A DNA stretch of 64,000 nt, taken from the NCBI GenBank assembly GCA_036874045.1, contig CM072336.1:7716501-7780500 (forward strand), read 5' to 3'. The stretch comes from Cymodocea nodosa (taxonomy: Eukaryota; Streptophyta; Magnoliopsida; Alismatales; Cymodoceaceae). The translations under genes and the position numbers were made by a program. This document shows, piece after piece, positions 48,083-59,339 of this stretch (its first letter is position 1; each line of letters opens with the position of its first letter). Under the pieces are notes generated by a model. That model made no database searches and was not told the origin of the DNA. It saw only the letters and a list, made by a program, of their open reading frames with translations.

Positions 48083-49498
48083 TCACATCTCTCTATTGTT
48101 CCACATATCTCTCATAATATTGGCACGTATTGTATCAACAATTTGCTTTCTATAATCCTGACTTGATTCAATAGTAGCAAATGTAGCTTCTTCTGTAAAA
48201 GTTTGTTGAACATTATCATCTGACATTCCTTGTAATTCTTCTTGCTCATCTTCAAGTAAATCTGTTTTGTTTGCTTTTCGAATAAAATTGTGAACTAAAA
48301 AACATGCCAATACAATCTTTCCTTGTGTTTCAAAAGGAAATGGCATATAAACTCGTAAAATTGAGAATCGATATTTGATTATTCCAAATGTACGTTCAAT
48401 TACTGTCCTTAACTATAAATGCCTATAATTGAAAATTTCAATTGCATTCATTGGAAGTCTATTAGCATTATAATCATTCAAGTGATATCTTGCACCTCAA
48501 AATGGTACAATAAATTCTGGCTTATTAGGAAAACCAACATCTCCCAAGTAATATTTAACTGTAATTTATATAGAAGTTTAGAATATAATGTTAGAAACAT
48601 TAATTCTACAATTTCTACTATACATAAGTATTCACATTATTTTTATTAGTATCATACCTGATAGAATCTTAAAAGCATTACGTCGAGAAAATGCATCATA
48701 AAGAATACGAGCATCAGCTACTGATCCTTCCCATCCACTAAGAACATAAACAATTTCTATATCAAAATTACATGCTGCTAATACATTTTGTGATAATTCA
48801 CCTTTTCTATTCCTCCAACGTGCAGTTTCTTCACCATAAATTGTAGCTTTGACATGAGTACCATCAATTGCTCCAATGCAATCCTAAAAGAAAAAAGAGT
48901 ATACATAATAAAGACCACTACATAGTAAAGAAGACATTGAAATATAACATTAACTCACCTTGAAATAAGGATAAACATGCCGATCATTTTGAATTCGTGC
49001 TGGTGTTGATGATTCTTGCTTAGCTAATAGTTTATATCCTACTTTTAAAATTCCATTCAACATTTCATTGAAGTATGTACTAATTGTCCAACCAGATCGA
49101 CGAAAGCGTTCATTACTTACACCATATCTTTGATTTTGTCCAATTGTAACTAAAAATATTGCCACCTTTTCTTCCACATTCATACATCTAATATCTTGCA
49201 CTACCCCTTCACGTCTCAAAAAACTACAAAAGTGGAAGAATACATGTTGATTCATTCTATAAATTTTCCTACAATTATATACTTGATTAGGTAAAGATAG
49301 ATTTAATAACGTAGTAATATATTATTGTCCTTCTTTGCTGTATATTCTAGAAGTACTCCTTGCAACATAATTCGCACCACTTGCAAAACTATTTATGAAT
49401 TTCCATGATTTCATAAGATATAAGAGTATTTGTTCTTGTTCTACCTCTTCCTCTTCCATAAGCACTTTCAGAAGTTTCATGTTTGCATTTGTGTCCAT
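48083..49498 (-). pseudogene. PIF/Harbinger DDE transposase, copy 2 (three stops)
   Basis: The exons are 49498-48959, 48883-48658 and 48558-48083. Exon 1: MKLLKVLMEEEEVEQEQ, SRIYSKEGQ, then NQRYGVSNERFRRSGWTIST. Exon 2: DCIGAIDGTHVKATIYGEET (first Asp), then GELSQNVLAACNFDIE. Exon 3: YYLGDVGFPNKPEF (second Asp), LRTVIERTFGIIKYRFSILR (Glu), ending DNVQQTFTEEATFA…MWNNREM. The DDE acidic residues are all present. Stops are TAA at 49324-49322, one TGA in VPF*GARYH, and one TAG in YRHL*LRTVIERT. The exon borders are in the same places as in copy 1, which supports both models. Confidence 0.88.
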
Positions 49499-49831
49499 TT
49501 GTAGTAAGTAAAAATACCTACAAAAAAAAAACCAGATAGACAATAATATTTACATCAGATGATGACAATAACAATCTACATTAGAACATAATAAAAATAT
49601 CTGGTACATCATCAACATACATAACATTAAATAACATGAAACATTATCTTGTACATCATCAATATCAACAACATACATAACATTCAACAACATAATACCA
49701 CCAACAACATTCATAATAATAGCAAGGCCTTAATAACAATGTTTACTGCCTAACATCAACAACATTCTTCATTTCATATTATGTCTTAACCAAGTTAGTC
49801 TCATGTCCTGCGGTAAACCTAAAAATATTCT

Positions 49832-50810
49832 TCATTTTTGATGGTTTTCTAATAACGTCATTGCATTATATACTTCATCTTCATTTAGCTCACTTAGTTC
49901 AAGCAATGATGGAATAATGTCTAATTCATTTCTTTCTTCATTGTGTTGGAGTCTTAAGAATCCATTTCTTTCTTCTTCAACTTTGGCTATATGCTCCATT
50001 ATCTGCATTCTAGTTCTATTACACTCTTTATATTCCTGTAAAAATTCTTTCATGTCTATTTCCATATCCCTAACTAATGCTGCCATCTTCTCAGATGATT
50101 CTGCATGAGGACGAGCTCGCGAGCGCTTCTTTTTAGAATCCAGTTTTTGTGAAGATGGTGTTGGCATATCATCACTAGATGGTATTGGACACATGATGTT
50201 ATTGAAGTTACTGAATAGAGATATGTCATCATTTAAATTAACATCTTTAGACTCATAGAAGTCCATAGGTATTGCGCTTGTTCCTCCTCCAGCAACACTT
50301 GTCTGAAAAATTAACTTCAACTGCTCATATATTGTACATGACTTTCCTTTCAAGGTGGCACATTTAGGATGACTCTACAAATGAAGAAGAAATATAATGA
50401 GTACAAAATAAAGTATATATAAAATAAGAGAGAAACATATGCATCATAATAATTAAAGTCACCTTCACAAATTCTTCCCAGATTTCATCAGGTACAGATG
50501 TATGACCACTTATATAGTCCCATCCCCATCCACTTTGATTGGCAATCTTGCTATAATTTTTATACATTTGCCGCCAGGTCTTCAAACGACTATCAATATT
50601 TTTTTTCTCTAACCCAGCATTTGTTTTCAAATTGTAAGCTTTGATTACTTCAATCCATGTGTCCGCTCTAATCTTGCCATCAGGTGTTTTGGCATTTCCT
50701 TGATTAATAGTATCACAAAGAAGATTTAAGATCATTTCATCATCTTTCTAACTCTATGTGAAATTTTTCCTTGATGTAGTCTTCTTTCTATGACCATTGC
50801 TTTTTGTCAT
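49832..50810 (-). pseudogene. Harbinger-associated SANT/Myb-like protein, copy 2 (two stops)
   Basis: Exon 1 is 50810-50463 and exon 2 is 50374-49832. The SANT region reads DDEMILNLLCDTINQGNAKT, DGKIRADTWIEVI, NIDSRLKTWRQMYKNYSKIA, NQSGWGWDYISGHTSVPDEI, WEEFVK. Exon 2 starts SHPKCATLKGKSCTIYEQLK, followed by a basic segment (KKKRSRARPHAES) and a Glu-rich helical C-terminus (EHIAKVEEERNGFLRLQHNE). Two TAG codons sit just before DDEMIL, one where a Trp would be expected. If translation began at the Met in DDEMIL, most of the domain would still be made, but the first helix would be short. Confidence 0.82.
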
Positions 50811-51639
50811 TGTCTACAAATGTATTATTTGCATAATTAAAATACCTCACAAGTAATTAAGATTGATAGAGAAACATAATGTCAAGCATTCAAGTGAAGT
50901 AGATTAACAGAAAAGAACAAGTACCAATTGATTCTAGGGTTGTAATATTAACATGCAAAAGCAAATATTTAGCAACTCCAATATTAACAATGCACGAACA
51001 TGTAAAAACAACATTCTACTCTATTCCTGGAATGACCAAAAACAACACCATAGTCAATAAGATAATTAGTTTTCAACATTACCATCATAAAAAACTAAAT
51101 ATAATTACATGAACATGTAAAAATATTGAATTACTTGCATGTCTAATATTGAAAAATCACTTTTATGTGGTGTATAAGGATGCAGACAAAATGATATGTG
51201 ATAAATTGTAAATGTTGAAAGATATATAAGTAAAAGAATCCATTGGAAATAAGTACTGATTACCTGTGCAAGGTAGCTTTCAGAAAATAGGAGAACTGGA
51301 ATATTTCAAATTCACAAGAAAACAGCACCATCAATTGCTCATGCATTATCAGTATTTTGTCATGAACATGATATCGATACTTTACTGGATATTATGATGT
51401 CCATAAGTTGTATTATTATCCTGGATTTGTCAAGCAGTAAGAGTACAAGTACAATAGGAATTATAATGTCTATAGCATGTGCATCAATTGTTCACACCTA
51501 CCACAAATTCAACATTGCAAATTCAACATTACTGAACAATGGTGCAAATGGAAGCAAAGTCTTAATCACCACTACAGAAGATAATATTGTTGATCAGATG
51601 TCTGCTTCTGATCGCCATAAACATACATAAATTACAGGA

Positions 51640-52398
51640 AAAATAGAGCAGTGAATGTAAAAAGATTACATAAATATCATACATAAATTATCAGTATTTC
51701 ATAATCAGTATGCGGCCATCTTACTTTAGCAATACTTGCTATTGCTGGGATAAACATAACAAAGGATAAAGAGAGCAGTGAATGTAAAAAGATTACATAA
51801 ATTACATACATAAATTATTAGTATTTGATTATCAGTATTTCATAATCAATATGCAGCCAACTTCCTTTAGTAGTACTTGCTATTGTTGGGATAAACATAA
51901 CAAAGGATAAAGAGAGCAGTGAATGTAAAAAGATTATTTCCAATGATGTATGGACCCAAAATATATTCGAAAATGATAATAATGTGATGAAAGTCCTATA
52001 TCTCAGTTAATTCATCTAGCAATATTTGTTTATTGTTCATCTAGCAAATTAACTAAAGCAATGCTTCGTTTATTGTTCATTAATCCCTGAAGATTATATT
52101 TTTCAAACAGTTAAGAACTAGTGTCATTGTGGATTGTGCACCCAGAAAATGATGCATACTGTCATTGTTTATCACTGCACCATCCCAGCAATATACACCA
52201 CTTAAGTGATTAGAGTAGTTCTTAAACAATTCATTGTCCTATACTGTCATTTTTGCTTTCTCTGTGACTATTTAAGAGCATTAATATTTGTTTATTGTTC
52301 ATCTAGCAAATCAACTAAAGCAATGCTTCATTTATTGTTCATTATTCCCTGAAGATTATATTTCTCAAACAGTTAAGAACTACTATCATTGTGGATTG
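51640..52398. repeat. Local duplications in the 5' region of Harbinger copy 2
   Basis: GAGCAGTGAATGTAAAAAGA recurs at 51646, 51773 and 51914 in units of 127 and 141 bp. Separately, about 116 bp at 52021-52137 is repeated at 52283-52398 (TTTGTTTATTGTTCATCTAG, then CCCTGAAGATTATATTT). The stretch has no reading frame of note and would form the long 5' leader or an intron of the SANT transcript. Confidence 0.85.
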
Positions 52399-52719
52399 CT
52401 AATTTTGAACTACTGTCATCAAGGGTTTTGTGGGAGATAACGTAACTGCCAATCATTGCAGATATTTTTGATGCACTAGTCAATAGGAAAGCATTACAAC
52501 CAGATGGACATTAACATCGTAACTACTGTCATGCAGATTAACATTACAGGAAGATGCCATAAATCACCATTAACATCATCAACATACATAAAACTGTATG
52601 ACAGTAGGGTATAATGTCATGATGGGGGTAAATCAAATTACAGTAAGATTGTTTGAAAACTAAATCAATTGAAGAATAAAAAGAATTAGCATTACTTGAA
52701 ATTTTACCGATTACTTGAA

Positions 52720-53260
52720 GACGGCGCTTCCCTAGTTGCGACGAGGAGGACGACGGCGATTCTGCGTGATAAATGAGGGTGAAGATGTGCAAGGATGCGA
52801 CGAGGAGATGACGGTGCAAGAAGGACGACAACACTTCCCTAGTTGCGACGAGGAGGACGACGGTGCAAGAAGGACGACAACGCTTTTCTAGATGTGACGA
52901 GGAGACGACGATGCAAGAAGATGCGCAAGAAATAAGTACAGAGACGACGGTGCAAAAAGATGCGCAAGAAGGATGACACCACAAGAAGATGCGACGAGGA
53001 GGAAAACGACAAGGAGACGACGGCGCAAGAAGATGCGCAACAAATAAGTACAGAGACGACAGCGGAAGAAGATGTGCTTCGGATGTCGGACGACGACGCT
53101 TTTTGGATGCGACGAGGAGATGACGGCGCAAGAAGATGTGACGAGGAGGATGACGACGACGAGACGACGGCGGAAGAAGATGCGACGAGGCAGCCGACAG
53201 TGAGGAGACGACAGCGGGCGAAGATGCGCAAGGGCGAGGATGCGCGAGGAGGGTTCGTTC
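52720..53260. repeat. GC-rich tandem array inside Harbinger copy 2
   Basis: Words such as GCAAGAAGATGCG and CGACGAGGAGGACGACG recur about ten times in units of some 30-60 bp. The array is purine-biased on the plus strand, rich in CpG, and lies next to the right terminus, which is the 5' end relative to the genes. Open frames on both strands (52544-53523) result from the repeat and are not called. Confidence 0.85.
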
Positions 53261-53689
53261 GAGGGGTGTTTTCCGTCATTTTCACCCTTGGATGTGGTTG
53301 GAAAACGACGGAAAAATTTTCAGGGTGTTTGCCGGTTTCGCTAGAAAATGGCGGAAAATCTCAGGGGTGCACAGACACCCAAAAAATGATGGAAAATTTT
53401 CCGTCATTTTCCTTTCCGACGTTTTCCGTCGTTTTCTGGGTACACAAACACCCCCTTATGAGTCAAATTGCTGATCTTCAACCTAAAAAGAAGGAGAGTA
53501 GTTTGAGAGCATTTGAGTGGTAACCAAACTTCGATGGTAACTTTGACTTACTGATCAATTGATTTGATACATACATAGTTCGTTCTTACCATGCGACTAT
53601 GTGTTCTTGATCATGAACTTTCACATTTTGCTTTCATGGTTGATTGAGAACTATTGTTGGAATTTTGATTAGTTGCGATTGTTTTGATG

Positions 53690-53985
53690 ATAACTATTTA
53701 TAGTTGAGGCCACAAATCCGTCACTACAGGAGAGTCAATATCCGTTACTATAACTACAATCACTATATGTTTATAAAGTTTGTCACAAAAAAAATAAATT
53801 GGTGACAACATGTCTATTGTTATAACATCCATCATAATAAGTAAGTTTTAGTGACGATCAAATTTGTCACAACAGGTATATTCAATCCGTTACTATTAAT
53901 TATTAAAACATTAAAAAATACCTATAGTGACAGATTTAATCTGTTATAGGTATAGAATCTGTCACTATAGATCTGTGAAATATAA
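53690..53985. mobile_element. Possible non-autonomous CACTA-like element
   Basis: AATCCGTCACTACAGGAGAG near 53710 and CTGTCACTATAGATCTGTGA near 53960 face inward and outward, and variants (TAGTGACAGATT, TTGTCACAACAGG, CCGTTACTAT) lie between them in both orientations. This looks like the sub-terminal repeat pattern of CACTA elements. No clear target-site duplication was found. Confidence 0.4.
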
Positions 53986-53989
53986 AAAA

Positions 53990-54841
53990 AAATAGTGGTA
54001 ATTCACATTGAAACCTATATTGAATTCTAATAAATATTCTTATTTTGGGAAAAAATATTACAACAAAAATTGAAAATGAATTTAACATTGATCAAACAAA
54101 CTTATCATAATGTTTAAATATCATACAAACTTGTCACAATGTTTAAACATTAAAATTTAATAGCATATACATAAAAATATATGTTTGTAAATTCCTTGAT
54201 CTTCAATTGATCTTCCTAGTAATCCATAAACATCTTCATGCCTGTCATTGATCTAAATATTTAGTCTTCTATGGCATCCACTTATAGTTAGTTGAGGAAT
54301 ATAAAATATAAATATGCTTATGATAAAATGCAAAAAATGTCACATACAATACAAGTACCAAAAATACAAAGTTAGATTCCATATACATCAATTATGTTGT
54401 TGTGGAAAAAAAAATTCCACTAATTTAGACCAAACAATATTGGTTCGATCTAATTTAGTTTGTATTTGGTCAGACCGAGCAGTTCAGTTTGATAAATCGA
54501 ACAATTGTTCAGCTAAGATTGTGCCCCTCCATGACCTTGTCTTGTTTCTTTACGTTTACTTATGGCCTATCCACATCATGTCCTCCACCTTTGTAGTTAA
54601 AGAATGCTTTACCATCAATGACGTCGCCTTTACCAGCTGTCTTGGGCTCCTTGTTGTCAAGTACTTCGACGCCAACCTAATTTAGTCTTCGAACGTACAA
54701 CCTCTACTGCATCTTCACCTTGGAAATATTTTCCTCCCATTGCATCTAAGGCTTCTCCCACTGGGATTGATCATGAGCCCTTTATTGAGAAAGACTAGAG
54801 GCAATCTTCCCATAAATAATAGTTAATCATCTCAACACGAT

Positions 54842-54880
<39 letters not shown>

Positions 54881-55840
54881 ACATGAGATGAACCTTTAAA
54901 GACCTTAGTTGGTGTTTTGACATATCTATCAATAATCCCATCCCTTAGGGTACCCTCCTTTGACAACTCTATGAACTTGAGCTAATGCTTAAAGTTGCTT
55001 ATGGGGAGAAGAGCCTCTTAGATGCCAGTACCCTAGTTGTACTCCTTCACTGTGTTCAGTAAAACATCCGCACATGCTTTCTTCATAGAAGTAATTTTCT
55101 GAAAAAAGGGAAATGAAAGGCTAAATCAACCCAAGCAATCAAGTAAGCAACCACCAAATGTAAATGACGGCCACCGAAGAGATGAGAAAGAACATGGAAA
55201 ATAGAGGTATGAATGAAGAGGATGAGATCGAGAAAGGAGAGGGTTTAATTGATGCCCTCACCTCTACACAATAGTGGGAAGGGAGGGAGATCTATCAATG
55301 CACACAAAAAGTGATGACAAAAGGTTTTAGGGCACGTGAGGAAAGGCGAAATTACTTGATTTATTTAAGTCTAATGAGTGAAGTAAAATTTTAAAAAATA
55401 TATTTAAATAGTACGTGCAAAATGAAAATTTTGTTGTGCACGAATGTCCTTTTGTTTTTTTTTTATGTATTTAGTTCAACCAAACTTGGGGTTTAGTTGA
55501 ATCGATCATAGTGTTAGTAAAACCAATCTTGTATTTCGGTTAAACCAAGCATATATTGATCGTACCATGTCATGCCATGACAAAATATTTATAATAAATA
55601 TATGATAAAATGTAGATATATTATGATATTATGATGATTTTGATGGGATTTGAACTTATGATCTTTTAAAAACCGCAAAATCAATATATTACTGATTTAC
55701 ATTCAAATTATTATTAAAAAATATAAAAAGTATTAATCATTACTCATTAAATTAAATAAGAAATAATAATTACATTTATTGATTTTATGAATCAAAGAAA
55801 AAGTTCATGATTTATAAAAAAAAATACATAAGATAAATAA
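53990..55840. other. AT-rich intergenic DNA with LTR-like words
   Basis: The words TTTGGTCAGACCGAGCAGTT (54470) and TTCGGTTAAACCAAGC (55535) resemble the palindromic words at 19961-21150. A (GA)n run lies at 54846-54875. The frame at 54314-54685 is not convincing. No gene is called. Confidence 0.4.
54846..54875. repeat. (GA)n microsatellite
   Basis: There are about 15 GA repeats. Confidence 0.9.
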
Positions 55841-55879
55841 AAATTACAACTAATATTTTTTATATTTAAAAATTTTCCT

Positions 55880-57591
55880 TTAGCCACTAAAACATTTTCA
55901 TTGCTAAAATAAGGTTTTCTATGGGAGAGGATACCTTTGTTGCCTGTAATGTGATCACTAACACCTAAATCAACATACCATTTTTCACCCTATTTTCTAG
56001 TAATATTTTGATTAATAGAAAGTAAACCTCACCCTTCAGAATTGTAATTCACATTACTTTCTCTATTTTCATTGAATCTTCCTGAATTATTTCTTCCTCT
56101 CCCATGACTTTTTTTATTATTACTATAGTAGGCAATTTCAACATTTTTTCCTTATTCATTTATGCCTGATTTGGTTTCAAAACTTCTCAATAGCTAAACA
56201 ATAATGGAAAAACTAGGAACATGTCCTCTTCAAACCCAAGTGATATACCAGAACCGTTAACTAGAAAATATACCTTATTCTTTTCTTGAACCGAATAATC
56301 AATGGTAACTAAATTATCATAGATACTAGTAAAATTCTTCAAATATTTATTTAAAGTAACAACGTTAAGACTTCCAAGGATCCAAACCTTTGCAAGTTTA
56401 TGAGATTGTTTCCATGAATTATAGCTCGGATTAGGAATCTTTTTAACAATACCTCGTTTTTTAGTTAACAAAAAATCATCTAGTGCTTCTAAAGATCCAT
56501 CAATAAAACCATACATACCATGTAATTTAACCAACCTTAGTAGTTGTATTACCTAGACCAAGTAGTTGTTGTGATTGAGTTTCACAGAGGTAAAGTTCGA
56601 TGTATTTACTGATATGGGAAAATGATAGTCGAATTTATTTAAATCAGTCTCAATTTCCTCATGATCACCTCCTTGAATGTTGTCATCCTCCCATCTTCTC
56701 CACTTGCTCTGATATCAAATTGAATGCTTTGCCTTGTTCTATGTGATTCCAAGGCTCAACAATCTTTTTGGTTTGGCTAGGGGAGGAGCACGAGTGATGG
56801 TACTAGTAGAACCCTAAGACATGAAAAACAATTGAGAATGTGAAGAAGGAAGGACGACTTGAAAACGAGCCGAATACAATATATTTATATGTGGACCTCA
56901 AGGCCTGAAAAGAGTTGGTTACAATTTTGTTACAACCAAATTAATATTAACAGAAAAATGTATTTATACAATTGACATTATAACAAACGTGAACAGGATG
57001 GACTTTAAAAAATAATGAAATGGGCTTTTACTTAATAAATGGCTTCCTGTGTATTTTTATTAGGAAGAGTCTCTAAGCTTAACCTAGCTTCTTGATCCCA
57101 TAGAATTCCCCATAACCAATTGGTGGTCACTAAAAAAACTTCTCTTCTTTAGCTTTCCTTCATGTCTCCTTGGCCCAAGCATGACGTTTCAATCTTCCCC
57201 TTCTTCCTTGGCTTGGAGATAAGCTTTCCTTCTAAAGAAACTTATAGATTTGTAGCTAGGAACCCTAGCCAATGTTCTCGTATGTCAATGAGTATGGTGG
57301 TGACATGAGGAAGTGAAGTTTGTGGTGAAAGAAACAAGAGGAGCTTCTGATTTCATGCACCTAACCCACATTTATAGTTGGGCTATGCCCTACATCGATT
57401 GACTATCTAGTTGATTGACAAATAATTACTATGGCGGTAAATCTTTCATGCTCAAAATCATTGGCCACCTGGGTGACTCGATGGTAGCCTCTTCCGTTAT
57501 CTCTCTTTTTCTTCTCTCTTTTGGGTGTTAGGGTTCCTACTTTCCTTTCTTTTTCTTAGTTAATCATCTTTTAAAGTTTAGGGTTATAACA
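55880..57591 (-). mobile_element. 5' half of a Ty1/copia retrotransposon, minus strand
   Basis: Read on the minus strand, an LTR runs from 57591 (TGTTATAACCCTAAAC) to 56721 (…AAGCATTCA), 871 bp, with a TATA zone near 56880. It is followed directly by ATTTGATATCAGAGCAAG, a near-perfect initiator-Met tRNA primer-binding site. Then comes gag at 56630-56187: NHNNYLV*VIQLLRLVKLHG, MYGFIDGS, NPSYNSWKQSHKLAKVWILG, SLNVVTLNKYLKNFTSIYDN. The zone of the aspartic protease follows at 55925-55981: KWYVDLGVSDHITGNK, where the catalytic DSG has become DLG. Integrase, reverse transcriptase and the 3' LTR are missing. Stops and the lost DSG show it is dead. Confidence 0.8.
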
Positions 57592-57599
57592 AGAAGCTA

Positions 57600-58198
57600 T
57601 ACTCTCCATATTGATAAATATTATATAGCCATGTTGCAAACTTTTTTTTTGATAACCTCTTACAATGGTGAACAATCACTTGTACATGTGATTGCTCATC
57701 GATCCATTGCTACATAAAATATGTATCCAATATTTTGATAGATTTTCAACAATAATAAGTGTTTCTTCAAAATATCACGACCTTGTAGCTTAACTTGAAA
57801 TTTGATTAAATAAAATTAATTATTGCGATAGATTATCATAAAATAGAACTTCATTCATAAACAATGTAAGCCGACTAATAAGAAACCCATGGTACGAAGA
57901 TTGCTGTGTCTAGATAATTGGTCCTTAACGCATAGGAGAGTGAGTAAATAAATAAAATTATTTAGGTATACAACTATACTAAAGGAAGGGTTTGCACACA
58001 TAGAATTGAACTGAAAGGAGAAAATTTTCCTTCTAATTTTGCAAGAAGGTTATTTGTGCATCTATAAATTCTGACAAAAAGTAAATTTTGTCTTTTTAGT
58101 AAATCTTAAAATTTATTTTTTGAATCTAAAAGATCAAAAATTAAATTTTGTCCTACTCGTTATCCCTCCTATATCTCTCACTCATATGCTTTGATTCT
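57600..58198. other. AT-rich spacer, nothing recognised
   Basis: I saw no coding frame or repeat signature in this stretch. Confidence 0.5.
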
Positions 58199-58228
58199 AT
58201 GAAAAGCTATGGTGAGATTGTTGAAAAG

Positions 58229-58838
58229 AGAGAGAGAGGAAGAGAAGGGGGAGAGGGAGAGAGAGAAAGAGAGGGAGAGAGAGAGAGAGAGGGAGTGAGA
58301 GAGGGAGAGAGAGGGAGGGAGAGAGAGGGAGAGAGAGAGAAGGGGAGAGAGGGAGAGGGAGAGAGAGAGAGAGAGGGAGAGAGATAGAGAGAGGGAGAGA
58401 GGAGAGAGAGAGGGGGAGAGAGAGAGAGGGAGAGAGAGAGTGAGAGAGAGAAAGAGAGGGAGAGAGATAGAGAGAGGGAGAGAGGAGAGAGAGAGTGGGA
58501 GAGAGAGAGAGGGAGAGAGAGGGAGGGAGAGAGAGGGAGAGAGAGAGAGAGGGAGGGAGAGAGAGGGAGAGAGAGAGAAAGAAAGGGAGAGAGAGAGAGG
58601 GAGAGAGAGAGTGAGAGAGAGAAAGAGAGGGAGAGAGATAGAGAGAGGGAGAGAGGAGAGAGAGAGTGGGAGAGAGAGAGAGGGAGAGAGAGGGAGGGAG
58701 AGAGAGGGAGAGAGAGGGAGAGAGAGAGAGAGGGAGGGAGGGAGAGGGAGAGAGAGAGAAAGAAAGGGAGAGAGAGAGAGGGAGAGAGGGAGGGAGAGAG
58801 AGAGAGAGGAAGAGAGAGAAAGAGAGGGAGAGAGAGAG
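58229..58838. repeat. Long polypurine (GA/GGA) tract with a 171-bp higher-order repeat
   Basis: Over about 610 bp the plus strand is almost entirely A and G (GAGAGAGGGAGAGAG words, a few T). TGAGAGAGAGAAAGAGAGGG occurs at 58441 and again at 58612, and the pattern between them repeats with a 171-bp step. The Glu/Arg frames across it result from the repeat. Confidence 0.93.
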
Positions 58839-59339
58839 CTCTCTAATTACTTTAATTTATTACTTAAAAATTTCATTAAAAATCAATTCTATCATATACA
58901 CAAAAATTTTAATTTTAATTTTCATCAAATTCTTAAATATATACAAATACTTGAATTTTAAATTTTTTTCATTAAATTTTACAAAATTCAAATTCCATCA
59001 AAATTCAAATTTTAATTTTAATTACACAAACCTTCCTTAATGTTCTTATTTAACATAGATTTTTCTTGATGATATCTTTTCAAAATGAAATGCATATTTT
59101 ATTTTTGCATCTTGGGACATGTACTTCATATATATGCATTAAGGAATCTCTTAATGATTAATAACTAATCATGTCTTAACACCTTCTCGTAAAAAGAATA
59201 TCTCAACGAAGGTAGAAGTTGATGTTGTATGATGTAATTCTTGTAAATAAAGAAAAATGATAATAAATATTTTAAATCTCTCGTTAAACCTCTCATGTCA
59301 TTACGAGGAGAACCTACATGACTTAGACTTCTATTAGAG

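Larger units (their letters stand above)
47750..53455 (-). mobile_element. PIF/Harbinger transposon, copy 2, complete ends
   Basis: The left end GGGGGTGTTTGTGCACCCAC and the right end (read inward) GGGGGTGTTTGTGTACCCAG form terminal repeats of at least 30 bp, continuing into AAAACGACGGAAA on both sides. Both flanks are TTA (47747-47749 and 53456-53458). At 5,706 bp it carries, on the minus strand and in order, a GC-rich tandem array, a SANT/Myb gene and a DDE transposase. The genes match copy 1 in exon layout and motifs but differ in many residues, so the two are different subfamilies. A few stops make it non-autonomous. Confidence 0.93.

Noticed and set aside
52544-53523. Open frames of up to 195 codons in the GC-rich part of Harbinger copy 2
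   Set aside because: Ser/Arg- or Glu/Asp-rich translations of a short tandem repeat, on both strands, crossing the element terminus.
54314-54685. 123-codon open frame (+)
   Set aside because: Lys/Cys/Tyr-rich start and hydrophobic end without known motif, crossing LTR-like words.
58148-59040. Open frames rich in Glu-Arg-Gly
   Set aside because: Translation of a purine repeat, without start context or homology.
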